NCBI GenBank assembly: GCA_025960445.1
Contig: JAICIT010000075.1
Location: forward strand, 1-8,488
Origin: Bradyrhizobium sp.
GTDB taxonomy: Bacteria; Pseudomonadota; Alphaproteobacteria; Rhizobiales; Xanthobacteraceae
Direction: 5' to 3'
Length of the DNA: 8,488 bases
Each line of letters opens with the position of its first letter. The stretch's first letter is position 1. The notes beneath the pieces were generated by a model. It did not search any database and was not told where the DNA came from. It saw only the letters and a program-made list of their open reading frames with translations. Shown piece by piece: positions 1 to 6,173 of the stretch. A program made the translations under genes and the position numbers.

Positions 1-1585
1 CGCCGCTCATTCCTCTACCTCGATTTCCGCCGCCCTCGGCATGGCCGTGGCGCGTGACCTCTCGGGCGGCAAGAACAATGTTATCGCCGTAATTGGCGAC
101 GGCGCCATGTCGGCCGGGATGGCCTACGAGGCCATGAACAATGCCGGCGCGATGAATTCGCGGCTGATCGTCATTCTCAATGACAATGACATGTCGATCG
201 CGCCGCCGGTGGGCGCGATGTCCGCCTATCTGTCGCGGTTATATTCAGGCAAGACCTACCGCTCGCTGCGCGAAGCCGCCAAACAGCTCGGAAAGCACCT
301 TCCGAAGGTGATCGCCGATCGCGCCGAACGCGCCGAGGAATATTCGCGCGGCTTCATGGTGGGCGGCGGTACGCTGTTCGAGGAACTCGGGTTCTATTAT
401 GTCGGACCGATCGACGGCCATAATCTCGATCACCTGCTGCCGGTCCTGAAGAACGTCCGCGACATGGAGACCGGACCGATCCTGGTCCATGTCGTCACCC
501 AAAAGGGCAAGGGTTACGGACCGGCCGAGGCTTCGGCCGACAAGTATCACGCGGTCGTCAAGTTCGACGTCGCGACCGGCGCGCAGGCCAAAGCCAAGCC
601 CAACGCGCCCGCTTATCAGAACGTGTTCGGCCAAAGCCTGGTCAAGGAAGCCGAGAAGGACGAGAAGATTATCGGCATCACCGCCGCCATGCCTTCGGGC
701 ACCGGGATCGACATTTTCGCCAAGGCTTTTCCGAAGCGCACTTTTGACGTTGGAATCGCCGAACAGCACGCGGTGACGTTTGCCGCCGGCCTTGCGACCG
801 AAGGCTTCAAGCCGTTCTGCGCGATCTATTCGACCTTCCTGCAGCGCGGCTATGATCAGGTGGTGCACGACGTCGCGATCCAGAGCCTCCCGGTGCGTTT
901 CGCGATCGACCGCGCCGGGCTGGTCGGCGCCGATGGCGCGACCCACGCCGGGTCGTTCGACAACGCTTACCTGGGCTGTCTGCCGAATTTCGTGATTATG
1001 GCGGCATCGGACGAGTCTGAACTGGTGCACATGGTCGCCACACAGGTCTCGATCAACAATCGTCCCAGCGCGGTCCGTTACCCCCGCGGTGAAGGCCGCG
1101 GTGTCGAGATGCCCGAATTCGGCGTTCCGCTCGAAATCGGAAAGGGCCGGATCATCCGCCAAGGCACCAAGATCGCGTTGCTTTCGTTCGGGACGCGCCT
1201 CGCCGAATCCGAGAAGGCGGCGGACGAACTCGCCGCGCATGGACTTTCCACGACCATCGCGGACGCCCGTTTCATGAAGCCGCTGGATGTTGAGCTGGTG
1301 CTGAAACTCGCGCGCGAGCATGAGATCCTGCTCACGATCGAGGAAGGCGCGATCGGCGGCTTCGGCTCCCACGTCATGCAGACGCTGGCGGAGCATGGTA
1401 TGCTGGACGGCGGCTTGCGGATGCGCTCGATGATCCTGCCCGACGTGTTCCTCGACCACGACAGCCCGAACGCGATGTACGCCCGCGCAGGCCTCGACGC
1501 CAAGGGCATCGTCGCCAAGGTGTTCGAGGTCCTCGGCAAGGACTTCAAAAAGGACTTCAAGATCGAAACGGTCAAGCTGGCCTGA
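1..1585 (+). CDS. dxs: 1-deoxy-D-xylulose-5-phosphate synthase, 5' end outside window
   Basis: Cytosolic thiamine-diphosphate enzyme that condenses pyruvate with glyceraldehyde 3-phosphate to make DXP, the entry step of the MEP isoprenoid pathway and a precursor for thiamine and pyridoxal. The frame is open from base 2 and already reads [13 protein letters not shown], so about 118 N-terminal residues lie upstream; 527 residues are visible of about 640 expected. Numbering from the first visible residue, HSST (His3, matching E. coli His121) comes first, then the ThDP/Mg site GDG (32-34) to NDN (60-62). The transketolase pyrimidine domain carries IAEQHAVTF with the catalytic Glu at 254 (E. coli Glu370), followed by [12 protein letters not shown] and VRYPRGEG. 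The C-terminal transketolase domain contains the MKPLD and [11 protein letters not shown] stretches. The frame is intact to TGA at 1583-1585. tlyA follows after 30 bases on the same strand, probably in one transcript. Confidence 0.97.
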   Translation, partial: AAHSSTSISAALGMAVARDLSGGKNNVIAVIGDGAMSAGMAYEAMNNAGAMNSRLIVILNDNDMSIAPPVGAMSAYLSRLYSGKTYRSLREAAKQLGKHLPKVIADRAERAEEYSRGFMVGGGTLFEELGFYYVGPIDGHNLDHLLPVLKNVRDMETGPILVHVVTQKGKGYGPAEASADKYHAVVKFDVATGAQAKAKPNAPAYQNVFGQSLVKEAEKDEKIIGITAAMPSGTGIDIFAKAFPKRTFDVGIAEQHAVTFAAGLATEGFKPFCAIYSTFLQRGYDQVVHDVAIQSLPVRFAIDRAGLVGADGATHAGSFDNAYLGCLPNFVIMAASDESELVHMVATQVSINNRPSAVRYPRGEGRGVEMPEFGVPLEIGKGRIIRQGTKIALLSFGTRLAESEKAADELAAHGLSTTIADARFMKPLDVELVLKLAREHEILLTIEEGAIGGFGSHVMQTLAEHGMLDGGLRMRSMILPDVFLDHDSPNAMYARAGLDAKGIVAKVFEVLGKDFKKDFKIETVKLA

Positions 1586-1606
1586 TTTTAAGGGGCGGCC
1601 GCCGTC

Positions 1607-1611
1607 GAAGG
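1607..1611 (+). promoter_or_regulatory. Weak ribosome-binding site of tlyA
   Basis: GAAGG lies four bases before the ATG at 1616. It is a short, closely spaced Shine-Dalgarno match, consistent with translation coupled to dxs. The 30-base gap between the genes also holds the perfect 10-base palindrome GGCGGCCGCC, which has no loop and no T-run and so is not a terminator. Confidence 0.4.
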
Positions 1612-1615
1612 CATT

Positions 1616-2350
1616 ATGGCCCCTGCCCGCAAGCGCGCTGACATTTTGCTGGTCGAGCGCGGCCTGTTCGAGAGCCGCGCGCGGGCGCAGGCTGCCATCG
1701 AGGCGGGCCTGGTCATGGCCAACGGCAAGCCGGTCGCAAAGCCCTCCGAGACCATCGCGCTTGACGCCGAGCTGCAGGCGCAGCCCGCGCATCCCTTTGT
1801 TTCGCGAGGCGGGGTCAAACTGGCCGGCGCGCTGGAGCAATACCCGATCGACATTGAGGGGCATGTTTGCCTCGACGTCGGCGCATCCACCGGCGGATTT
1901 ACCGAGGTTCTGCTCGCCAATGGCGCCAATCTCGTGTTCTCAATCGATGTCGGCCGTGAGCAATTGCATCCTTCGCTGCGCGGCCATCCGAAAGTGGTTT
2001 CCATGGAGGAGACCGATATACGCGACTTCGAAGGCAAGCGGCTGCCGATGCGCCCCGACGTGGTCGTCATCGATGTCAGCTTCATTTCACTGAAGGCCGT
2101 GCTTCCGGTGGCGCTGTCGCTGGCCGCAGCGCCGATGCACTTGCTGGCGCTGATAAAGCCGCAATTCGAGGCGGCGAGAAAGCATTCCAAACGCGGCATC
2201 ATCCGCGACGCCTCGGTGCAGCAGCTAGTCTGCGAAGACATCACCGGATTTGCGGCATCGCTGGGATGCACCGACATCAAGGTGTTCCCGTCATCGATAG
2301 CGGGCGGTGACGGCAACATCGAGTTCTTCATCGGCGCGCGCCGTGGTTGA
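1616..2350 (+). CDS. tlyA: TlyA-family rRNA 2'-O-methyltransferase (S4 domain plus FtsJ-like domain)
   Basis: Predicted to 2'-O-methylate cytidine in rRNA using SAM; the family targets 23S C1920 and, in the longer subtype, also 16S C1409, affecting sensitivity to capreomycin-type drugs. Often mis-named hemolysin A. The 244-residue protein opens with an S4 RNA-binding domain (about 5-65, beginning [20 protein letters not shown]), then the family hallmark FVSRGGVKL (61-69), SAM-binding motif [13 protein letters not shown] (86-97), [10 protein letters not shown] (149-158), LIKPQFE (179-185) and GNIEFFI (233-239). The residues K68, D153, K181 and E236 match the K-D-K-E catalytic tetrad described for mycobacterial TlyA. 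The protein is about 24 residues shorter than the 268-residue M. tuberculosis enzyme, which suggests the short subtype with 23S activity only (inference). The ATG is supported by GAAGG just upstream. The end overlaps the next gene by 8 bases. Confidence 0.93.
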   Translation: MAPARKRADILLVERGLFESRARAQAAIEAGLVMANGKPVAKPSETIALDAELQAQPAHPFVSRGGVKLAGALEQYPIDIEGHVCLDVGASTGGFTEVLLANGANLVFSIDVGREQLHPSLRGHPKVVSMEETDIRDFEGKRLPMRPDVVVIDVSFISLKAVLPVALSLAAAPMHLLALIKPQFEAARKHSKRGIIRDASVQQLVCEDITGFAASLGCTDIKVFPSSIAGGDGNIEFFIGARRG

Positions 2351-3587
2351 ACGTGTCGAGATCGACCATGTCGGCCATTTCGGCGACGGCGTCGCGCATG
2401 CGGGCGGGCATAGCATCTATGTACCCTATACTCTCGCCGCCGAAACCGTCGAGGTTGCGCCGGTGCCGGGCCATCCCGACCGGCGGCGCTTGCTGGCGGT
2501 CGAGCGCGCCAATCCCGAGCGCATAACACCATTCTGCCAGCATTTCGGGGTGTGCGGCGGTTGCGCGATCCAGCACTGGGAATTCGGGCGTTACCAGGCC
2601 TGGAAGCGCAATCTGGTGATCGAGACGATGGCGCAGGCGAAGCTCGACTGCGACGTTGATCCGTTGATCGACGCTCACGGCCTCGGGCGGCGTCGAATGA
2701 CGCTGCACGCCCGAACCGGCACGCACGATGTGCTCAAGGTCGGTTTCACTGCTGCAGGTTCGCACGACATCGTTCCGGTCGATCGATGCCCTATTCTCGA
2801 TCCCGGCTTGGACGGCGCGCTCAATGCGGCTTGGGCGATCGCCGAGCCGCTGATCCCCACGGCAAAGCCGCTGGATATCCAGATCACCGCGACCAGCAAC
2901 GGCCTCGACGTCGACGTGCGCGGATCAGGTCCCCTGGCGCCGGCCGTGATTTCGACGCTCTCGCGAGTCGCGGAGCAGCATCGGCTCGCGCGCCTGACCC
3001 GCCATGGCGAACTGGTACTGATGCGGACGCCGCCGACGATCGCGATCGGGCCGGCCGAGGTGACGTTGCCGCCTGGGTCGTTCCTGCAGGCCACCGCCGC
3101 CGGCGAGGAAGTGCTGGCGGGATTGGTGATGGAGCACTGCAAGCGCGCCAAACATATCGCCGATCTATTTTGCGGCGTCGGACCCTTCGCGCTCAGGCTG
3201 GCGGTGCGCTCGCGCGTGTCGGCGTTCGACAGCGATGCGGGCGGGGTCGCCGCGCTGCAGAAGGCAGCGATGGCGACGTCCGGATTAAAGCCCGTCAAAG
3301 CCGAGGTCCGCGACCTGTTCCGGCGTCCGCTGATGGCGCAGGAATTGCGCGATTATGATGCGATCGTGTTCGATCCACCGCGTCAGGGTGCGCAGGCGCA
3401 AGTACGCCAGCTTGCGGCCAGCAACGTGCCGGTGATCGTTGCGGTGTCCTGTAACGCCGCGACGTTCGCGCGAGACGCCCGCATCCTGGTCGATGGCGGC
3501 TACGAGCTCGCGCGTGTAACGCCGGTCGATCAGTTCCGGCACACCCCGCATGTTGAGCTGGTGGCGGGGTTTAGACGGAAACGTTGA
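2343..3587 (+). CDS. TrmA/RlmD-family RNA (uracil-C5) methyltransferase with Fe-S cluster
   Basis: Predicted SAM-dependent enzyme that makes 5-methyluridine in rRNA or tRNA. The start chosen is GTG at 2343 (414 residues, [15 protein letters not shown]), overlapping tlyA by 8 bases; a GTG at 2307 would add 12 low-complexity residues ([11 protein letters not shown]) not typical of the family. Neither start has a good Shine-Dalgarno sequence, so translational coupling is likely. Domains: a TRAM-like RNA-binding region (about 1-57, with GDGVA and YVP); a [4Fe-4S] cysteine set C65-x5-C71-x2-C74 plus C149 (DRCPI), as in Rlm[10 protein letters not shown] with Gln249; SAM motif [11 protein letters not shown] (273-282); FDPPRQGA (343-350); the nucleophile Cys370 in [12 protein letters not shown]; and a HVELV glutamate (Glu405) near the C-terminus. 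All key catalytic and cluster residues are present. The nucleotide target (23S U747 or U1939, or tRNA U54) cannot be told from sequence alone, so no symbol is given; rlmD-like is the best guess. Confidence 0.9.
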   Translation: MVERVEIDHVGHFGDGVAHAGGHSIYVPYTLAAETVEVAPVPGHPDRRRLLAVERANPERITPFCQHFGVCGGCAIQHWEFGRYQAWKRNLVIETMAQAKLDCDVDPLIDAHGLGRRRMTLHARTGTHDVLKVGFTAAGSHDIVPVDRCPILDPGLDGALNAAWAIAEPLIPTAKPLDIQITATSNGLDVDVRGSGPLAPAVISTLSRVAEQHRLARLTRHGELVLMRTPPTIAIGPAEVTLPPGSFLQATAAGEEVLAGLVMEHCKRAKHIADLFCGVGPFALRLAVRSRVSAFDSDAGGVAALQKAAMATSGLKPVKAEVRDLFRRPLMAQELRDYDAIVFDPPRQGAQAQVRQLAASNVPVIVAVSCNAATFARDARILVDGGYELARVTPVDQFRHTPHVELVAGFRRKR

Positions 3588-3631
3588 ACCTCCATCGCAC
3601 CGCCGTGACATACAGATGCAAGCACGAGCGT

Positions 3632-3657
3632 GGCGTCCGGCAGCCTCTGCCACCGCC
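3632..3657 (+). other. Small inverted repeat in the 121-base gap after the m5U methyltransferase gene
   Basis: GGCAG-CCT-CTGCC (3639-3651) forms a 5-bp stem, flanked by GGCG (3632-3635) and CGCC (3654-3657), which can pair across a small internal loop. It is followed by an A-rich stretch, not a T-run, so it is not a standard intrinsic terminator. It could be an RNA hairpin in the leader of the next gene or chance in GC-rich DNA. Nothing else convincing was seen between 3588 and 3698; no clear promoter hexamers. Confidence 0.25.
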
Positions 3658-3698
3658 GAGAAAAACAAGCCGCCTCGTCGAAGAAGCTGCCATCCAGC

Positions 3699-3703
3699 GG
3701 AGG
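3699..3703 (+). promoter_or_regulatory. Ribosome-binding site that fixes the GTG start at 3709
   Basis: GGAGG with a 5-base spacer to GTG at 3709 is an optimal Shine-Dalgarno arrangement. It argues against the longer readings from 3550 or 3616, whose upstream bases lack such a site and which would add a basic, proline-rich, non-family N-terminus. Confidence 0.8.
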
Positions 3704-3708
3704 CCATC

Positions 3709-4767
3709 GTGGACGTCGATCCGGACAGACTCAGCGCGTTTATGGGAAAAATGCTGAACGAAGTGGGCGCGGCAATGAACGCCTCGCTCATGCTGATTGG
3801 TGACAAGCTCGGCCTTTACAAGACACTGGCGGCGAAAGGCCCGCTCAGTTCGGGCGAACTTGCCGAGGCGACGCAAACCAGCGAGCGTTACGTCCGCGAG
3901 TGGCTCTCCGCGCAAGCTGCATCAGGGTATGTCGAATACCACCCAGCTTCCGGAAAGTTCTCGATGCAGCCCGAGCAGATACTGGCGTTAGCCGATGAGG
4001 ACAGCCCCTATTTCATGGGAGCGGTCGGCAACCTGGTCGCGGCAACATTCCTCGACGAACCGAAAATCTTTGATGCATTCAAGACCGGCAAGGGCGTTGG
4101 CTGGAACCGGCGCAGCGAATGCCTGTTCTGCGGCACCGCGCGTTTTTTTCGGACCGGCTACAAGCATCTTCTGGTGCAGGAATGGCTGCCTGCTCTCGAT
4201 GGCGTCATCGAAAAACTGGAGCGCGGCTGCAAGGTCGCCGACATCGGCTGCGGTCATGGGGTTTCCACGCTATTGATGGCGGAGGCATTTCCGAACTCGC
4301 GCTTCTACGGCTTTGACTATCATTCCGGCTCAATCGAAGCCGCGCGTCTGCACGCAGATCATGCCGGACTTGGAGAGCGCCTGCGCTTTGACGTGCACTC
4401 TGCCAAAACCTATCCTGCCGCGGACTATGACCTGATCTGTTTTTTCGACTGCCTGCACGATATGGGTGATCCCGTCGGCGCGATGAAACATGCGCGCGAG
4501 AGCATGGCCCCGGACGGCACGATCATGCTGGTTGAGCCGTTTGCTCACGATCGCCTTGAGGACAATCTCAATCCGGTTGGACGAATTTTCTACGCGGCGT
4601 CAACGGTCGTTTGCACGCCCGCTTCGCTCGATCAGGAGGTCGGAATGGCGCTCGGCGCGCAGGCAGGCGAGGCGCGGCTTCGCGAAGTTGCCAGCAAAGG
4701 CGGGTTGAAACGCTTCCGCCGCGCGGCCGAGACTCCGTTCAACCTGATCCTGGAGGCGCGGACCTAA
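3709..4767 (+). CDS. Winged-helix class I SAM-dependent methyltransferase, Rv2258c-like, substrate unknown
   Basis: Predicted cytosolic SAM-dependent methyltransferase of 352 residues. The N-terminus (MDVDPDRLSAFMGKMLNEVG) is helical and resembles the dimerisation region of O-methyltransferase-like proteins. A winged-helix region follows (about 36-89: LGLYKTLAAKGPLSSGELAE, then SERYVREWLSAQAASGYVEY). The catalytic Rossmann domain has motif I VADIGCGHGVST (176-187), an acidic GFDYHSGSIEAAR ribose-binding strand, DLICFFDCLHDMGDP (241-255) and MLVEPFA (273-279). The start is GTG, chosen from the strong GGAGG; the frame is open upstream into the preceding gene, so longer starts are possible but unlikely. 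The linker region reads ECLFCGTARFFRTGY; its CxxC (138, 141) sits where I recall relatives having LFxGTERFF and need not be a metal site. The substrate cannot be inferred: no biosynthetic cluster surrounds it, and the 121-base gap suggests its own promoter. It ends 11 bases from a convergent gene. Confidence 0.85.
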   Translation: MDVDPDRLSAFMGKMLNEVGAAMNASLMLIGDKLGLYKTLAAKGPLSSGELAEATQTSERYVREWLSAQAASGYVEYHPASGKFSMQPEQILALADEDSPYFMGAVGNLVAATFLDEPKIFDAFKTGKGVGWNRRSECLFCGTARFFRTGYKHLLVQEWLPALDGVIEKLERGCKVADIGCGHGVSTLLMAEAFPNSRFYGFDYHSGSIEAARLHADHAGLGERLRFDVHSAKTYPAADYDLICFFDCLHDMGDPVGAMKHARESMAPDGTIMLVEPFAHDRLEDNLNPVGRIFYAASTVVCTPASLDQEVGMALGAQAGEARLREVASKGGLKRFRRAAETPFNLILEART

Positions 4768-4778
4768 GCTGCAACGAT

Positions 4779-5642
4779 TTACCGTCCCCAGCGGTCCTGC
4801 CAAATCTTCTCGCCGATCAGGCAGGAGACGCGCGGCTCTTTCGCCGCCACCGGGACGACGCGGTGTTCGGGTGTGCGGCCGGCGACTTCGAGCAGCAGCT
4901 TGGCCCGGATTGCCTCCTTGAACTTCTCGCGGTCCTTGATGGTGACCACGAAAGATCCCGGCCCGCCGATCACACAGTCCTCGTAATACAAATCGAGGTT
5001 TTCGATATCCATGGTCGAATAGGACGGCTCCTTCACCATGATCGGCAAGCCGTTGATGATAATTCCCTTCTCCAGCGCGGCATCACGTGCGCCAGTCACG
5101 GGCGCGCCATTGTTATTTGGCCCGTCGCCGGAGATATCGATGACGCGCCGCAGCCCATGATAAGGATTCTCCTCAAACAGCGGCATCGCGAAATAGATCG
5201 CACCCGAGATCGAGGTGCGGGACGCCCGCCGGATCGGCGTCTTCATGATTTCATTGGCGACGGCATCCGCCGTTTCCGGCCCATCGATCAAGCGCCACGG
5301 AATAATGATCTTCTGATCGCTGGATGCGGCCCATTCGAAATAGGTCACCGCAATCTTGCCGTTTGGCAGGCTCTTCAGCGCTTGCAGAAATTCCTTTGAT
5401 ACGATCGCCTGGGCGTAGCCCTCGCGCTGGATCGCCAATTCGTCCATGTCCATCGAATAGGAGACGTCGACTGCGAGGATCAGTTCGACATCGACGGCGG
5501 GCGCGGTTTGGTTATCCGCCGATCGCGGCGTCAGTTGCGCGGGAAATGGAGAGCTGGCGTTCGGCGCCGCGAAGCTGGCGACATCGCCGCCAAGCATGGC
5601 GCCCGCGAAAAGCACCGCACCGATCGAGACACACCAGCGCAC
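4779..5642 (-). CDS. Secreted DUF1194-type von Willebrand factor A-like protein
   Basis: Function unknown; predicted periplasmic or exported protein with one VWA-like fold. The start chosen is GTG at 5642 (287 residues) because GGGAGGG lies five bases upstream and the protein then begins MRWCVSIGAVLFAGAML, a normal Sec signal peptide with likely cleavage after SFA (about residue 25). A TTG at 5681 would add 13 residues before the signal and has poor spacing. A short linker follows, then the VWA domain from about 51: VELILAVDVSYSMD with the metal-site (MIDAS) motif DxSxS at D59, S61 and S63, a RTSISGAI threonine (T143) and VIDISGDGPNNNG (about 167-178). Later come a GLPIM segment and a possible disulfide pair (C223, C274). 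The MIDAS residues are intact, so divalent-metal-dependent binding to a partner is plausible. It is convergent with the methyltransferase gene and divergent from clpS. DUF1194 is assigned from remembered family features. Confidence 0.85.
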   Translation of the reverse strand: MRWCVSIGAVLFAGAMLGGDVASFAAPNASSPFPAQLTPRSADNQTAPAVDVELILAVDVSYSMDMDELAIQREGYAQAIVSKEFLQALKSLPNGKIAVTYFEWAASSDQKIIIPWRLIDGPETADAVANEIMKTPIRRASRTSISGAIYFAMPLFEENPYHGLRRVIDISGDGPNNNGAPVTGARDAALEKGIIINGLPIMVKEPSYSTMDIENLDLYYEDCVIGGPGSFVVTIKDREKFKEAIRAKLLLEVAGRTPEHRVVPVAAKEPRVSCLIGEKIWQDRWGR

Positions 5643-5647
5643 AGCGG

Positions 5648-5654
5648 CCCTCCC
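5648..5654 (-). promoter_or_regulatory. Ribosome-binding site that decides the GTG start of the VWA-like gene
   Basis: Read on the minus strand, GGGAGGG is followed by the 5-base spacer CCGCT and then GTG at 5642-5640. This is the best Shine-Dalgarno match in the window and favours this start over the TTG 39 bases upstream, where GAGG is only one base from the start codon. Confidence 0.75.
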
Positions 5655-5837
5655 ATCGTCTGGCGCAATGGTGACACGCAAACCTCAAGTGGAAAAGCGG
5701 GAACATCGCATCGCCTCACACATTCCAGTCATGTGAACCGGCCATGGTTGTGCATTTACGGTCGACCGGCTGAGACCCCCCGGTTCCACCGGCGTCAATG
5801 AGGATGTAATCTGGTTAGCCAATTCTCGGTAAGCTCT
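5655..5837. promoter_or_regulatory. Divergent control region between the VWA-like gene and clpS, with short dyads
   Basis: Both flanking genes start here, so promoters for both directions must lie in about 180 bases. Visible symmetrical elements are CACAT-N7-ATGTG (5719-5735), AACC-N6-GGTT (5736-5749), the perfect 10-base palindrome CGGTCGACCG (5759-5768) and the hairpin CCGGT-TCC-ACCGG (5780-5792). Any could be an operator, but arms are only 4-5 bases and GC-rich DNA produces such dyads by chance. I could not pick confident -35/-10 pairs; TGTAAT at 5805-5810 is a possible -10 for clpS but lacks a good -35. Confidence 0.35.
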
Positions 5838-5842
5838 GGAGG
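5838..5842 (+). promoter_or_regulatory. Ribosome-binding site of clpS
   Basis: GGAGG lies 10 bases before the ATG at 5853, slightly farther than the ideal spacing. No other in-frame start lies closer, so the ATG is kept. Confidence 0.6.
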
Positions 5843-5852
5843 TGCCGCCGGA

Positions 5853-6158
5853 ATGATCGACGCCGTCACCAAGCCGAAGACAAAGGTCAAGACAAAAACC
5901 GAACGGCCGCGCCTGCACAAGGTCATTCTCGTTAACGACGACTACACGCCTCGCGAATTCGTCGTCACCGTCCTGAAGGCCGAATTCCGCATGACTGAGG
6001 ATCAGGCCCACAAGGTCATGATTACAGCGCACCGGCGCGGCGTGTGCGTGGTTGCCGTGTTCACAAAGGACGTGGCCGAAACCAAGGCGACCCGCGCTAC
6101 CGATGCCGGACGCGCCAAGGGCTACCCGCTGCTGTTCACCACCGAGCCGGAGGAGTGA
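5853..6158 (+). CDS. clpS: ClpS-family N-degron adaptor for ClpAP, probable second alphaproteobacterial type
   Basis: Adaptor that binds proteins with destabilising N-terminal residues and hands them to the ClpA unfoldase for degradation by ClpP. The 101-residue protein has a basic, probably flexible tail (1-20, PKTKVKTKTERPR) that the family uses to engage ClpA, then the core: KVILVNDDYTPREFV (23-37), VMITAHRRG (55-63), VFTKDVAETKA (69-79) and YPLLFTTEPEE at the end. Pocket residues that match E. coli ClpS are N28, D29, D30, T32, V37, M56, H60 and L93. Differences are Arg34 at the E. coli Met40 gate position and Ala59 at Val65. Together with the FTTEPEE ending and the absence of clpA next door, this suggests the ClpS2-like paralogue reported in alphaproteobacteria with narrower substrate choice (inference). 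It is transcribed divergently from the VWA-like gene and ends 15 bases from the convergent cyclase gene. Confidence 0.93.
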   Translation: MIDAVTKPKTKVKTKTERPRLHKVILVNDDYTPREFVVTVLKAEFRMTEDQAHKVMITAHRRGVCVVAVFTKDVAETKATRATDAGRAKGYPLLFTTEPEE

Positions 6159-6173
6159 CGGCGGCTGCCGCGC

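Noticed and set aside
1595..1604. GGCGGCCGCC palindrome between dxs and tlyA as a terminator or operator
   Set aside because: It has no loop and no T-run, and GC-only palindromes occur often by chance here.
245..1864. 539-residue open frame on the minus strand opposite dxs and the start of tlyA
   Set aside because: It spans two well-supported genes, has no recognisable domain, and is rich in Arg, Asp and Gly as expected when the opposite strand of a GC-rich gene is read. It is a shadow frame.
1588..2532. 314-residue open frame on the minus strand opposite tlyA
   Set aside because: Low-complexity Ser/Arg/Ala composition, no family motif, and fully opposite the clear TlyA motifs.
3550..3708. 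N-terminal extension of the winged-helix methyltransferase from ATG 3550 or 3616
   Set aside because: The added residues are basic and proline-rich, unlike the family, overlap the preceding gene in part, and lack a ribosome-binding site; GTG 3709 has an optimal one.
4611..5399. 262-residue plus-strand frame opposite the VWA-like gene
   Set aside because: The minus-strand frame has a signal peptide, a MIDAS motif and a strong ribosome-binding site; the plus-strand frame has none of these.
5716..5736. TCACA and TGTGA half-sites as a CRP/cAMP receptor site, tempting because a cyclase gene is nearby
   Set aside because: The half-sites are in the reverse order (TCACA then TGTGA) with 11 bases between them, unlike the TGTGA-N6-TCACA consensus.
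6161..6171. GCGG-CTG-CCGC hairpin between clpS and the cyclase gene as a terminator
   Set aside because: A 4-bp stem followed by GCTTATT on the plus strand is too weak and lacks a true T-run; such hairpins are common at this base composition.
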